From positions 124,001 through 188,000 of the forward strand of contig JNJK01000002.1 in NCBI GenBank assembly GCA_000701625.1: DNA of 64,000 nt. Direction: 5' to 3'. The DNA is from Lachnospiraceae bacterium MC2017 (lineage in GTDB: Bacteria; Bacillota; Clostridia; Lachnospirales; Lachnospiraceae). The stretch's first letter is position 1, and each line of letters begins with the position of its first letter. The position numbers were made by a program, and so were the translations under genes. Positions 35,187 through 44,219 of the stretch are shown one piece after another. A model generated the notes under the pieces. That model saw only the letters and a program-made list of their open reading frames with translations. It was not told where the DNA came from and did not search any database.

Positions 35187-35206
35187 AACAAGTACTAGCA
35201 CTTGTT
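35187..35206. promoter_or_regulatory. Operator-like palindrome upstream of the chvE-like gene
   Basis: AACAAGTACTAGCACTTGTT is symmetric at 18 of 20 positions. It lies in the 310-bp gap (35000-35309) between the sensor operon and the chvE-like gene. A binding site for the LacI or AraC-type regulators encoded nearby is possible; no assignment can be made from symmetry alone. Confidence 0.4.
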
Positions 35207-35245
35207 TGTTATATTACAGGAAGAGCCTACGTCTCCCCAGCTCTC

Positions 35246-35276
35246 GCTAAGGATCCGACAAAGTCGGATTCTTAGC
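35246..35276. terminator. Stem-loop downstream of the second binding-protein gene
   Basis: 14-bp stem GCTAAGGATCCGAC / GTCGGATTCTTAGC, TTTATTT on the plus-strand side. It lies 34 bp past the stop of the minus-strand gene at 35310. The T-rich side faces the plus strand, so its role as a minus-strand terminator is unsure. Confidence 0.45.
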
Positions 35277-35309
35277 TTTATTTACAATTTTTTGTACTTA
35301 TGTAACCTA

Positions 35310-36365
35310 TCACTTGGAATCTACATGGAAATAAACATCTTCTCTCATATGAAATCCACTGTCTATTATTATTGAATCCAGATTATGTATGTTAACACTA
35401 TGTGGCTCCAGCCTGACATATGGTATATCAAACGAACCATCGTTTACGGATAGCACATTTTCTATTTCTTCTCCCTTTGCCATCTTAACCGCACACTCTG
35501 CAGCTCTTCCTGCGAGTTCCTCGATAGGTTTATATACCGTCATAGCCTGAGTCCCCTCTGCTATCCTCTGACATCCATCAAGATCCGCATCCTGTCCAGT
35601 AACTATCACTTTACCTGCAAGCCGTTTTTCTGACAGATACTGAATAGCACCGCCTGCCAGCGCATCATTTCCGCACATGATAGCCTGGACTCCACGCATA
35701 TCCTCTTCATGAGCATTTAGATAATCATAAGCTTCTTCGCTTTTCCAGTAAGGTGCCGAAAAGTCATCCACGACAGATATCTGGTGTCCACGTATTTCTT
35801 CATCAAACCCCTCATTTACAAGCGAAACGTTGTGGTCTTTCTCCGGCCCTGTGATCTTAAGGATCCTGCCTCCAAGAGGAAGATTTCCTATGATCGCATC
35901 TGCCATCAACTTACCGACTGTAACATTATCAAAAGAAATATACAGATCTGTGTTCGAATCAGTTACAAGTCTGTCATAGGAGATGACAGGTATATTGTGA
36001 TCATGAGCTTTTTTCACTTCGTCAGAAAGAGCTGCAGAATCAACAGCAACGATCATTATCACATCCACCTTCTTTTTGATGAAATAATTTATCTGCTCTT
36101 TCTGCTCTTCCACATCTCCGTTAGCACTCTGGACATTAACATCCGCACCAAGTTCCCGGGCTCTTGATACAAAAACGTCTCTGTCACGAAGCCATCTCTC
36201 ATTTATAAACGAATCAAAAGTAACACCTATCTGAACCCTCTCCGTACTTTTGCTTTGTTCCGTCTGATCATTCCCGCCAGCCTGAGTCTTTGCGCACCCA
36301 CTAAGGCTCAGTATGGACATTAACAGCATTATGCAAAAAAATGCTGTACCCCCCGTTCTTTTCAT
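35310..36365 (-). CDS. Sugar-binding lipoprotein (XylF/ChvE-like), sensor-operon member
   Basis: 351 residues. Signal peptide with lipobox SLSGC (Cys24), then a type I periplasmic-binding fold: VQIGVTFDSFINERW, YFIKKKVDVIMIVAVDS, VISYDRLVTDSNTDLYIS, IMCGNDALAGGA, VIVTGQDADLDG. Its ATG overlaps the response-regulator stop by 4 bp, so it is made together with the sensing proteins and not with a permease. It may feed the MmsAB importer as an alternative receptor or act in sensing. Confidence 0.8.
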   Translation of the reverse strand: MKRTGGTAFFCIMLLMSILSLSGCAKTQAGGNDQTEQSKSTERVQIGVTFDSFINERWLRDRDVFVSRARELGADVNVQSANGDVEEQKEQINYFIKKKVDVIMIVAVDSAALSDEVKKAHDHNIPVISYDRLVTDSNTDLYISFDNVTVGKLMADAIIGNLPLGGRILKITGPEKDHNVSLVNEGFDEEIRGHQISVVDDFSAPYWKSEEAYDYLNAHEEDMRGVQAIMCGNDALAGGAIQYLSEKRLAGKVIVTGQDADLDGCQRIAEGTQAMTVYKPIEELAGRAAECAVKMAKGEEIENVLSVNDGSFDIPYVRLEPHSVNIHNLDSIIIDSGFHMREDVYFHVDSK

Positions 36366-37960
36366 TTCTGATTTACCTCCCTGTACTCGGTAGGTGTCAT
36401 TCCAGTTGTCTTCTTAAAGATCCTCGAGAAATAATTCGGATCCGTATATCCTACCGACACACAAATCTCCTTCATAGGTCTTGAAGTATTATTCATGAGT
36501 TCCTTCGCCTTATTTATGCGTATCCCGGTAAGGTACTCCATGAAGTTTTCCCCTGTTTCTTCTTTGAAAAGTCTGGAGAGATAGTATGCGCTGACATTTT
36601 CTTCCCTGGATATCAGATCAAGAGATATCTCGCCCTGGTATTCCAGATCGATCCTGTTCCTCACTCTTGATATCAGATCATCCGATTTCTCATCCTTTTT
36701 GGTTGCCACATCCCTTGCAGCCTGTATCATATGTACCGTAAACCAGTGCCTCAGATCCGAAAAATCCTGAAAAGACGTGATCGTCGGGAGATAATCGGTC
36801 CTGCTGGTAAAGTGATATGTCTGTCCTCCGGATTCATAAGCCTTTTTTTCTGCCAACAGTACAAATTCCAAGACCTTCAGTCTTACATCCATGATCTGTT
36901 CATGGTAATTTTCTTCCATCCAGTTAAAAAACTGCTCGGATTTCTCGGTAACGACTTCCATATTTCCCTTGCCAACCCCGTCAAAAAGTTCGTTTTCGAT
37001 ATCGATCGGATAATCCGAATCATAAGAACATCCAACCGGAAGGTCTTCTGCATGAGCAACCCTTGACGGAGCCACACTCAGCGCTTCCAACGCTTCTCTG
37101 TATGAATCAGCCATTTTTTCTATTGGCTTTATCCTTCCGATACCTACGCGGACTTCTGCCTCAAACCGTCCCTGCAGTCTGTCTACCATGGCACGGCACT
37201 TTTCAATTCTGTCCGTCCGGAAATTATAGTCAGCTCTGTCAGCTTCCACAGGCACAAAAAGCATTATCTTATTTCCCATCATGCTTCCTGTTACACATTC
37301 CTGAAATTCCCGTATAGTCTCACGTATGTTCATATACTGCTTTTGAAGGCGGATTCCGGTACCTACCGCATTGGTAAGCTTCTTTCCTTCTTCCTCGGAA
37401 CCAAACTCCACAACTTCCATAAAACCGTATCCGGATTTTATATCCAGCAGATTTTTGTAATTCTCTGTTTCTTCCGCAAAATTATCCTGAAATAGAATAG
37501 AATAAATAAATCCGTTTTCGATAAGCGGCTGAACTGTCTCCATCTTTTCACGGATCTCCAGGCTCCGGCTTCGGATCTTTTTTTCCTGATCCAGTTCCCC
37601 CATTGCCCGCGCCAGTACATCAAGGATGGTTTTCCTGTCAAAAGGCTTATTTATATAATCAAGTGCTCCAAGATTAAGCGCATCCCTCGCGTAATCAAAC
37701 TTATCGTAGGCACTGACCACTATAAAGACTACCTGTGGGTTCGTCTGTCGTATTTCTCTCATGGCATCTATGCCGTTGATACCAGGCATCTGTATGTCCA
37801 TAAAAATGATGTCCGGCCGAAATACTTCCACCATCTCGATAACGGATCTTCCGGTCTTTGCGGCCTCGATCTCACACTGATCACCATAATTTTTCTGTAT
37901 GATCATCTTTAGGGAATCGATCACAATTCCCTCATCATCTGCAAGCAGGATCTTATACAT
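36362..37960 (-). CDS. Response regulator, YesN/AraC type
   Basis: 532 residues from MYKILLADDE (GAGGAG upstream; the frame is open five codons earlier). Receiver domain with Asp55 (IIFMDIQMPG), then a long linker region. The C-terminal AraC DNA-binding domain has ENVSAYYLSRLFKEETGENF and MKEICVSVGYTDPNYFSRIF. It overlaps the kinase stop by 8 bp. The likely target is the chvE-mmsAB operon immediately downstream, by analogy with YesN partners of LytS sugar sensors. Confidence 0.9.
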   Translation of the reverse strand: MYKILLADDEGIVIDSLKMIIQKNYGDQCEIEAAKTGRSVIEMVEVFRPDIIFMDIQMPGINGIDAMREIRQTNPQVVFIVVSAYDKFDYARDALNLGALDYINKPFDRKTILDVLARAMGELDQEKKIRSRSLEIREKMETVQPLIENGFIYSILFQDNFAEETENYKNLLDIKSGYGFMEVVEFGSEEEGKKLTNAVGTGIRLQKQYMNIRETIREFQECVTGSMMGNKIMLFVPVEADRADYNFRTDRIEKCRAMVDRLQGRFEAEVRVGIGRIKPIEKMADSYREALEALSVAPSRVAHAEDLPVGCSYDSDYPIDIENELFDGVGKGNMEVVTEKSEQFFNWMEENYHEQIMDVRLKVLEFVLLAEKKAYESGGQTYHFTSRTDYLPTITSFQDFSDLRHWFTVHMIQAARDVATKKDEKSDDLISRVRNRIDLEYQGEISLDLISREENVSAYYLSRLFKEETGENFMEYLTGIRINKAKELMNNTSRPMKEICVSVGYTDPNYFSRIFKKTTGMTPTEYREVNQK

Positions 37961-39290
37961 GCAGTATCTCCTCATTCTTCACGATTTTTCGGGGCAGATC
38001 TATGATTATCTCAGTACCCTTGTCGTTACCTTCACTTCTTATATTAAAAATTCCTTTTTCGCCATAATATAGTTCCAATCTGGAAATAACATTACGGACG
38101 CCTACACCGTTGGAATTTTTTTCCTGGTCCTTCATGACATACCCGCCTTCAAAGATACCTTTTATCTGTTCTTCCGTCATACCTATACCATTATCAGCTA
38201 CAGAAATGCGTACGCCGTTTTCTGTTCCTGTAACTGTGAGCCTTATATGCCCCTCTCTCTCAATGCCTCTGATACCATGATTTACCGAATTTTCCACGAT
38301 CGGCTGCAGGATCATTCCCGGCATCTCGATATCAAGAGCATTTTCATCTATTTCTTTATTAAAATTGATCTCACCTGCAAATCGTACATTCAAGATGTAG
38401 ATATAGTTATCTACCAGTGCGATCTCATCTCTAAGCCGGCTGGTTTCAGCGCCCTTTCTGATCCGATAACGGAAAAAAGCAGCCACATTCTGCAGATACT
38501 CCTCTGTCCGCTCCGCATCTTCCATCATGGCAAGCTGAGCCCCTGCATTTAACGTATTGAAGAGAAAGTGAGGGTTTATCTGAGCCTGCAGGTATTTTAG
38601 CTCTGCATCTTTAAGATGTGTCTCCATCACGAGTTCTCTCTTTTGAACAGGATCAAGAATATTTTTGCTTAATAGGGTGAGCAGGAATACATCGATCATT
38701 GAAATTACTATCAGCATTATCATAGATATCATTTCAAGAGCGCGAAAGGACTTCACAAGTCCGCTGTAACTCTGGGTATTATGCTGAAAAAGCTCGTTAT
38801 TCAGACTGTACAGATATGTATTTATATACCCATAAAGAGACAATGCCTGTTGATAAGAGATCTTATATCTTTCTACAATATTTCCACGTCTGGCATTCAC
38901 CGCCGTATCTGCTGCGTCCAGATAATTTTTTGAAAGATTCCTGATATTTTCCGTGATGATCACTGAATTACCCGGCATATCCGAGTCTTCCAGCACCTGT
39001 AGCAGTTTCTGAAATTCCGTTTCCTGCCTGTAATACTCTTCCATGGTATCAGTGGAACGTGTGTCCAGATATCCTCTAAGAGAATTTTGCAGATCATCCA
39101 GCGAATCCGAAAGCGAATTTACAGTTACATTTGAATCATAGATCCTATTGATCCTGATTATCACAGAATCTATATTTATAAAAAGATACAGGTTGACCGT
39201 AAAGATTATCAAACCTGTAAGTATAAATACCATTGTAAGTTTACTCTGCACGGAGAGTCTGTCCCAGAGCCGGGATCTTTCATTTGCCAT
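37953..39290 (-). CDS. Membrane sensor histidine kinase, LytS/YesM family
   Basis: 445 residues from MANERSRLWD (GGAGG 6 nt upstream). Span 1 lies near 20-40. An extracytoplasmic helical region of ~140 residues follows, then span 2 near 180-205. The His_kinase motif is QAQINPHFLFNTLNAGAQL and the HATPase carries ENSVNHGI and ADNGIGMT. There is no cytoplasmic HAMP of usual size. It overlaps the end of the anchored binding-protein gene by 11 bp, matching the XylFII-LytS-YesN type of three-part sugar sensor known from Clostridium. Confidence 0.88.
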   Translation of the reverse strand: MANERSRLWDRLSVQSKLTMVFILTGLIIFTVNLYLFINIDSVIIRINRIYDSNVTVNSLSDSLDDLQNSLRGYLDTRSTDTMEEYYRQETEFQKLLQVLEDSDMPGNSVIITENIRNLSKNYLDAADTAVNARRGNIVERYKISYQQALSLYGYINTYLYSLNNELFQHNTQSYSGLVKSFRALEMISMIMLIVISMIDVFLLTLLSKNILDPVQKRELVMETHLKDAELKYLQAQINPHFLFNTLNAGAQLAMMEDAERTEEYLQNVAAFFRYRIRKGAETSRLRDEIALVDNYIYILNVRFAGEINFNKEIDENALDIEMPGMILQPIVENSVNHGIRGIEREGHIRLTVTGTENGVRISVADNGIGMTEEQIKGIFEGGYVMKDQEKNSNGVGVRNVISRLELYYGEKGIFNIRSEGNDKGTEIIIDLPRKIVKNEEILHV

Positions 39291-40311
39291 ATCCTGCCTC
39301 CGCTTCTCTCTCTGACAGATATTCATCTATGTTATCAGCATTTATAAAGGTCACATCTGCCGGAAGATAAGCATTTGCAAATCCGTCCTCCAGATATTCA
39401 TCAAGCATATTTACTGAAAATTTCCCCATCTGATCTGTGTCAACAGCAACTGTAGACACCAGTATTCCTCTCTGTACAGCCGACAGTATGGAATCATCCG
39501 CAAAAAAACCAAAGATCTTTGTTTTCCCGACTTTATTGTAATCAATGAGTGCCTGATATGCGCATGTTGTATCCAGTTCTGTAAGACATACCAAAAGATC
39601 CGGTCTCGCACCATCATCCATAAGCAGTCCGCCTATTGATTCTTCTGCCTGAAAAGGCACTGAATCATTAACAAGCATGGTCTCCATTGTGAAATATCCT
39701 GACTTCCCTGATTTTTCAAGCGTATCCTGGATTCCACTGTACAGGATATTCTGAGTGGAATTCACCGCATTTGATTCCATCAGAACCATTACTCTTTGTT
39801 TTTCATTCGTCACATATTTAAGTATTTCTCTCGCATAAGCAGCTCCAAGGTCATAGTATCCAAGCCCCACATAGGACTGTCTCATACTTGCCGTATTGTC
39901 CGACCCGACTGTCACGACCGGTATCCCTGCTCCTACAGCTCTGTCAATGAGATTTGTCATGTCGCTTGACTCATTGGCCTCCAGGATAATACCGTCAACC
40001 TCCGCTTCTATAGCGATTTTAAGGAGCTCGGCACGACTATAGGATACATTCAGATTTTTTCCCATGAATTCCACATAGTCGTTATTCAGCATCCCTTCTT
40101 TCTCCGCCGCATTATAAACCGCCTGATAAAAGCTATCTGACGGATCATTGCAGATAAAAGCATAGTGATGCGTATATTCTCTTGTATTTTCGGTAATACT
40201 CAAAACCTCCGCTGCCTGATACTTAAAATAAATGAGTCCGGAAACGGTGATTATTGAAAATAAGATGATCAGCCCTCCAAGGATCAGGGTTGTTCTTTTA
40301 TGCGATTTCAT
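39280..40311 (-). CDS. Membrane-anchored sugar-binding sensor protein (XylFII-like)
   Basis: 343 residues. A single hydrophobic segment near 9-28 (LILGGLIILFSIITVSGLIY) has no lipobox cysteine, so the protein probably stays anchored by an uncleaved span. The rest is a type I periplasmic-binding fold (HHYAFICNDPSDSFYQA, EVDGIILEANESSDM, VTVGSDNT, TKIFGFFADDSILSA). It sits directly before the kinase gene and overlaps the LacI stop by 4 bp. By analogy with XylFII it would hand the sugar signal to the kinase and not to a permease. Ligand unknown. Confidence 0.75.
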   Translation of the reverse strand: MKSHKRTTLILGGLIILFSIITVSGLIYFKYQAAEVLSITENTREYTHHYAFICNDPSDSFYQAVYNAAEKEGMLNNDYVEFMGKNLNVSYSRAELLKIAIEAEVDGIILEANESSDMTNLIDRAVGAGIPVVTVGSDNTASMRQSYVGLGYYDLGAAYAREILKYVTNEKQRVMVLMESNAVNSTQNILYSGIQDTLEKSGKSGYFTMETMLVNDSVPFQAEESIGGLLMDDGARPDLLVCLTELDTTCAYQALIDYNKVGKTKIFGFFADDSILSAVQRGILVSTVAVDTDQMGKFSVNMLDEYLEDGFANAYLPADVTFINADNIDEYLSEREAEAGYGK

Positions 40312-41330
40312 TCTATATTCTCCCGGATCCGGATTTCATTTTTCATAATATACCTTTCTTTTTCCGGCTCTATACCGTTTATCAGATATTGAAGTGCAAG
40401 CTCCACTGCCCTTTTTCCCTGTGTAAAGGGTTGCTGACAGATCGTTGCACGAATGCGGTCTTCTTTAACAAGTTTCTCAACCGATGGAGTTCTGTCGCAG
40501 CTCACCACACATATGTCATTTCTGCCGCTTTCACTTATAGCCTTGCAGACACCTACCTGTCCTGCTGCTGATATGTATACGGCAGTGATCTCCGGATGTT
40601 CCCGAAGTACCCTTTCCATTTCCCTTTGTGCGGTTTCATCATTATCCTCGGTATAAAAAAGTTCTGCTATTCTTTCTTCCGGGAAGTGTTCCGCAAGTTC
40701 ATCCCTGAATCCTTCTATACGTTTCAGATGTCCCAGAATAGACTCAGATCCGCCGGCTATGGCTATCGTTCCCTTACCTCCTGTTATAAGGCCCAATACA
40801 CCTGCAGCCGTCGCACCGCTTCGCACATAATCAGAACCCACATAGCAAAGGCGTTTTGTGCCTTCTATATCTGTATTGATAGTTATAACAGCGATCCCTC
40901 TTTCATAGAGTTCATCTATAGCTGCGGCGATCCTTACATCATTTATAGCGTTTAATATCAGAAGATTACATTCCCGGCTCAATTCCTCCATGATATCGAG
41001 CTGCTGGATAACACTGTATCCTCTCATAGTCCTGACAACAATACTTACTCCGTAATCGGATGCTTCTTTTTCCATCCCGGCTAGTCCATGGAGTACCTCA
41101 TCAAAAAATTCTATGCCTTCTGAGCAAAGGACAACACCTATACGATATTTTTTCTTTTTCGCAGCAAGTGCTCTTCCTGCCCTGTTAGGAGAATAGCCAA
41201 GTTCTGCTGCGACTTTGCGGATTCTTTCTTCTGTTTCAGGATTTACATTCCCTCTGTCATTCAAAACCCTGTCTACTGTTCCTCTGGAAACGCCTGTCAT
41301 CTCCGCTATCTGTTTGATGGTTACTGCCAT
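40308..41330 (-). CDS. LacI-family transcriptional repressor
   Basis: 340 residues. N-terminal LacI helix-turn-helix and hinge (TIKQIAEMTGVSRGTVDRVL, then NPNRAGRALAAKKK-like hinge helix), followed by a sugar-binding core of the periplasmic-binding fold (IGVVLCSEGIEFFDEV, CYVGSDYVRSGATAAG). It heads the five-gene sensor operon and lies next to the isomerase genes. It is the best in-window candidate to bind the TGTGCnCGnGCACA palindromes at 43855-43888 and 58453-58466. The inducer is unknown. Confidence 0.9.
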   Translation of the reverse strand: MAVTIKQIAEMTGVSRGTVDRVLNDRGNVNPETEERIRKVAAELGYSPNRAGRALAAKKKKYRIGVVLCSEGIEFFDEVLHGLAGMEKEASDYGVSIVVRTMRGYSVIQQLDIMEELSRECNLLILNAINDVRIAAAIDELYERGIAVITINTDIEGTKRLCYVGSDYVRSGATAAGVLGLITGGKGTIAIAGGSESILGHLKRIEGFRDELAEHFPEERIAELFYTEDNDETAQREMERVLREHPEITAVYISAAGQVGVCKAISESGRNDICVVSCDRTPSVEKLVKEDRIRATICQQPFTQGKRAVELALQYLINGIEPEKERYIMKNEIRIRENIE

Positions 41331-41394
41331 GATATCTTCTTCCCTTTCCCCCTTAAGTTTAAGCGATATAACATATCTTGTGCAAGTTTTGGGT

Positions 41395-41535
41395 TGCTGT
41401 AACTCGCTTGCAGCTCGTTCCAGTAACGATTTCGCGCATTTATGAGAATTCGCCTACGGCGGAAAATGCGCTCACCCCCACATCACTTTCTTACGCAGTC
41501 AGCAGCGTGGTGCTTCCTGCTACCTGTGAACTGTA
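41395..41535 (+). repeat. Palindromic repeat module B, copy 3
   Basis: Starts with an AACTCGCTTGCAGCTCG box and GTAACG like the copy at 19337. The stretch 41419-41522 closely matches the reverse complement of the module nested at 30550-30654, including CGCGCATTTATGAGA and ATCACTTTCTTACGCAGTC. An inner stem pairs CGCATTT with AAATGCG. No ORF. It fills most of the gap between the lacI and isomerase genes. Confidence 0.75.
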
Positions 41536-41544
41536 AAAGTGTCA

Positions 41545-41585
41545 GAAAAAACAGGCGGAGCACCATGTTTCCTGTGTCCGCCTGC
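41545..41585 (-). terminator. Terminator of the isomerase operon
   Basis: Stem CAGGCGGA-CAC / GTG-CCGCCTG, running on the minus strand into TTTTTTCTG. It lies 16 bp past the isomerase stop codon, against module B. Confidence 0.85.
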
Positions 41586-41600
41586 GTTACTTTCATTTAT

Positions 41601-43085
41601 TTATGCGAAAGGATTCTCGCTCGGATAACGATCTCCTGCCGGACGGTTAAATCCAATGTCCTCAAGCGGAACTCCGAGATACTTGAATACCTCGTATGTT
41701 GCCTTTCCATAGTGACCAAACATAACTGCTCCGTGATGAGGGAAGTTCTTCTCGATCAGGAAGTGACGATAGAAACGTCCCATCTCCGGAATAGCAAATA
41801 CACCGATAGAACCAAAGGACTTAGTAGCAACCGGAAGAACTTCACCCTCTGCAACATATGCACGGATCTGTGCATCTGCTGTAGACTGCAGTCTGTAGAA
41901 TGTGATCTTACCCGGCTTGATATCGCCCTCGATAGTTCCTTCGCACCAATCCTGCGGATGAGTACGAGCCATGATCCTCTGATATGAGAGATGAGGATTG
42001 CAGAGCTGCTTTGAGCAGGTATTTCCGCAGTGGAAGCCCATGAATGTATCTGTATGCTTCCAGTCATACTCAAACTTACCCTTGATGGACTGATCATACA
42101 TGTCATCCGGTACGCTGTTGTTGATGTCAAGAAGAGTTACTTCCTGTCCGCTGATGCAGGAACCGATGTACTCGGAAAGTGTTCCATAGATATCTACCTC
42201 ACAGGATACCGGTATTCCGCGTCCTGCAAGTCTTGAGTTTACATAGCAGGGAACAAAGTTAAACATATCCTGGAATGCAGGCCAGCACTTTGTTGTAAGT
42301 GCTACATACTTCTTGCAGCCCTTGTGCTCCTCAACCCAGTCAAGAAGTGTCAGCTCATACTGAGCGAGCTTCGGAAGCATCTTGTTCTCGCCGCCAAGTT
42401 CCTTTGCCATATCTGCAACAACGTCAGCGATTCTCTTATCATCAGCATGCTTCTGATATGCTTCGAAAAGGTCAAGTTCGGATTCTTCCTCGATCTCGAT
42501 GTCAAGGTTGTAAAGCTGCTTGATCGGAGCATTACATGCAAGGAAGTTACTCGGACGAGGACCAAAAGAAATGATCTTAAGGTTATCAAGACCGATCTTT
42601 ACTCTTGCGATAGGAAGGAAATCATGGATCATATCAGCGCACTCTGCTGCTGTTCCTACCGGATACTCAGGGATATATGCCTTGATGTTACGAAGTGCCA
42701 GATTGTAAGAAGCATTGAGCATTCCACAGTAAGCATCTCCACGGCCATCCATAAGATCTGCCTGAGACTCCTCTGCAGCTGCGCAGAACATCTTCGGTCC
42801 ATCGAAGTACTTTGCGAGCATTGTCTCTGCGATCTCAGGGCCAAAGTTTCCGAGATAAACAACGAGTGAATTACATCCTGCCTTCTTGATATCCTCAAGA
42901 GCTTCTACCATATGAAGTTCGCTCTCAACGATACAGATAGGACACTCATAAATGTCTTCTGCATCATACTTTTTTGTATAAGCCTCAACAAGAGCCTTAC
43001 GACGATTAACAGCCAGACTTTCCGGGAAGCAGTCACGTGATACTGCTACGATACCGACTTTTGCCTTTGGTACATTTGTAAACAT
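41601..43085 (-). CDS. L-fucose/L-arabinose isomerase family protein
   Basis: 494 residues, of the COG2407 aldose-ketose isomerase group (fucose/arabinose isomerase fold). Visible segments: CNSLVVYLGNFGPEIAETM, EVDIYGTLSEYIG, FMGFHCGNTCSKQL and the C-terminal FPHHGAVMFGHYGK. These enzymes turn an aldose into the ketose using Mn2+. The substrate cannot be fixed: L-fucose, D-arabinose, L-arabinose and D-xylose are all possible. AGGAG precedes the ATG. It follows the DUF4867 gene by 71 bp. An operator shared with xylB suggests the ketose product goes to the XylB-type kinase. Confidence 0.8.
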   Translation of the reverse strand: MFTNVPKAKVGIVAVSRDCFPESLAVNRRKALVEAYTKKYDAEDIYECPICIVESELHMVEALEDIKKAGCNSLVVYLGNFGPEIAETMLAKYFDGPKMFCAAAEESQADLMDGRGDAYCGMLNASYNLALRNIKAYIPEYPVGTAAECADMIHDFLPIARVKIGLDNLKIISFGPRPSNFLACNAPIKQLYNLDIEIEEESELDLFEAYQKHADDKRIADVVADMAKELGGENKMLPKLAQYELTLLDWVEEHKGCKKYVALTTKCWPAFQDMFNFVPCYVNSRLAGRGIPVSCEVDIYGTLSEYIGSCISGQEVTLLDINNSVPDDMYDQSIKGKFEYDWKHTDTFMGFHCGNTCSKQLCNPHLSYQRIMARTHPQDWCEGTIEGDIKPGKITFYRLQSTADAQIRAYVAEGEVLPVATKSFGSIGVFAIPEMGRFYRHFLIEKNFPHHGAVMFGHYGKATYEVFKYLGVPLEDIGFNRPAGDRYPSENPFA

Positions 43086-43156
43086 TCTTTTCTCCTATTC
43101 CGCGTTTCCGCATTAAACTGATTAAGCCAATTATTGCTGTCAGATTGTTGTCTTTC

Positions 43157-43783
43157 TCAGACTTCAAGGTTTTCTCCCTTAAGTCCTATAAATACATCGC
43201 CCTGATTTCCGTCCTTATGTGCAATGAGCCATTTATTACGTGCAGTTATGAGCTTATCTTCTCCTCCTGCCGTATGCTTTTTCTCAAGTGGATAGTTTGT
43301 GTACTTTGGAAGAACGATAACTGTTCTGAATCCACTTCCATTCACTCCGCACGGTGCATAGTGAAGTGTTGTCGCAAACAGCTCAACACCCATTCCCGCA
43401 GGAAGTAAAAATGCTTCCATCTTTGATGTCTCATAGGTAAAGTCTTCCGGATCTACGTCAGCCCTTAAACCTACAAGCAGTATCATATCTCTTGATGCTA
43501 TATTGATCTCACTATCTCTGTGATACTCAACTGCATTGAGCTTCTGATTGTGTCCGTTGCAATATCCGATCTCTATCGGCATTTCACCATAATAGATATC
43601 ACTGAGACTCTTATATACCGGCAGTGCTTCCAGCTCCGGAACTGAAGGTTCATATACCGTTCCTTCCGGCTCCGGCGTATTATCCATCGCCTGTACCAGC
43701 TCTTTCATCTCAGCTTCCGGAATATCTGTGACGATCCTTCCATATTTCAGAAAAGCCGCGTCTGTCACTTTTTTAATTTCCAT
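43157..43783 (-). CDS. DUF4867 family protein
   Basis: 208 residues from MEIKKVTDAAF (GGAGGCGGCT just upstream; four codons shorter than the longest frame). It matches the DUF4867 pattern as I know it, with a cupin/ureidoglycolate-lyase-like core: NAVEYHRDSEINIASRDMI, LLPAGMGVELFATTLHYAPC, FRTVIVLPKYTNYPL. His and Glu residues in these strands could bind a metal. The role is unknown. It is first in a two-gene operon with the isomerase, so a sugar-anomer or sugar-lactone reaction is plausible. A strong promoter with two operator palindromes precedes it. Confidence 0.75.
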   Translation of the reverse strand: MEIKKVTDAAFLKYGRIVTDIPEAEMKELVQAMDNTPEPEGTVYEPSVPELEALPVYKSLSDIYYGEMPIEIGYCNGHNQKLNAVEYHRDSEINIASRDMILLVGLRADVDPEDFTYETSKMEAFLLPAGMGVELFATTLHYAPCGVNGSGFRTVIVLPKYTNYPLEKKHTAGGEDKLITARNKWLIAHKDGNQGDVFIGLKGENLEV

Positions 43784-43854
43784 AGCCGCCTCCATTACAA
43801 TACATATGAAACCGGCCTAAAAACCGTTCCCATATTTTCCCTTACCTTCTGCAA

Positions 43855-43888
43855 TGTGCTCGCACACTATTTTCTGTGCTCGTGCACA
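43855..43888. promoter_or_regulatory. Double LacI-type operator upstream of DUF4867-isomerase
   Basis: Two dyads, TGTGCTCGCACA (43855-43866) and TGTGCTCGTGCACA (43875-43888), have centres 21 bp apart, about two helical turns. They lie directly downstream of the minus-strand promoter at 43899-43927, so a bound repressor would block initiation or early elongation. The same TGTGC...GCACA core with central CG occurs in front of xylB. Confidence 0.7.
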
Positions 43889-43898
43889 TCATAGTGAA

Positions 43899-43927
43899 AT
43901 TGTATATCACAAATTAGGAGATGTCAA
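43899..43927 (-). promoter_or_regulatory. Promoter of the DUF4867-isomerase operon
   Basis: Minus strand: TTGACA (43927-43922), 17 bp, TACAAT (43904-43899). Near-consensus sigma-A promoter with operator palindromes immediately downstream. Confidence 0.85.
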
Positions 43928-44000
43928 TTCTTATTGTGCAGATTTTATTTTTAAAGTTGTATTGTCGTTACTTTCTGTTTGTTTTTTTCATTCCGCGTTC

Positions 44001-44184
44001 AGAGCGGATATATATTTTCTTCCGCGCTCGGACTGCACTAGGCTCACGCACTGTCCTCATATACACGGAAATTTATGCGAAACTCGATGCTTCGCATCTC
44101 AAACAGCTCGCATAAATTTCCTATTCGGACAGCGTGTTCACCAAGTGCTGCCGGCTGATTGCTCCAGAAATTATATATCCGCTC
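44001..44184 (+). repeat. Palindromic element, copy E4a
   Basis: Outer arms AGAGCGGATATATATTTTCT (44001-44020) and AGAAATTATATATCCGCTCT (ending 44184) are complementary. The core (CCGCGCTCGGACTGCACTA, CACGCACTGTC, an inner GGAAATTTATGCGA / TCGCATAAATTTCC stem, AAGTGCTGCCGGCTGATTGC) recurs at 58214-58406 with different outer arms. The short ORFs within it are not genes. Confidence 0.75.
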
Positions 44185-44219
44185 TTCACTTACGCTGTGA
44201 CATCGATAGCAAAAAAACA

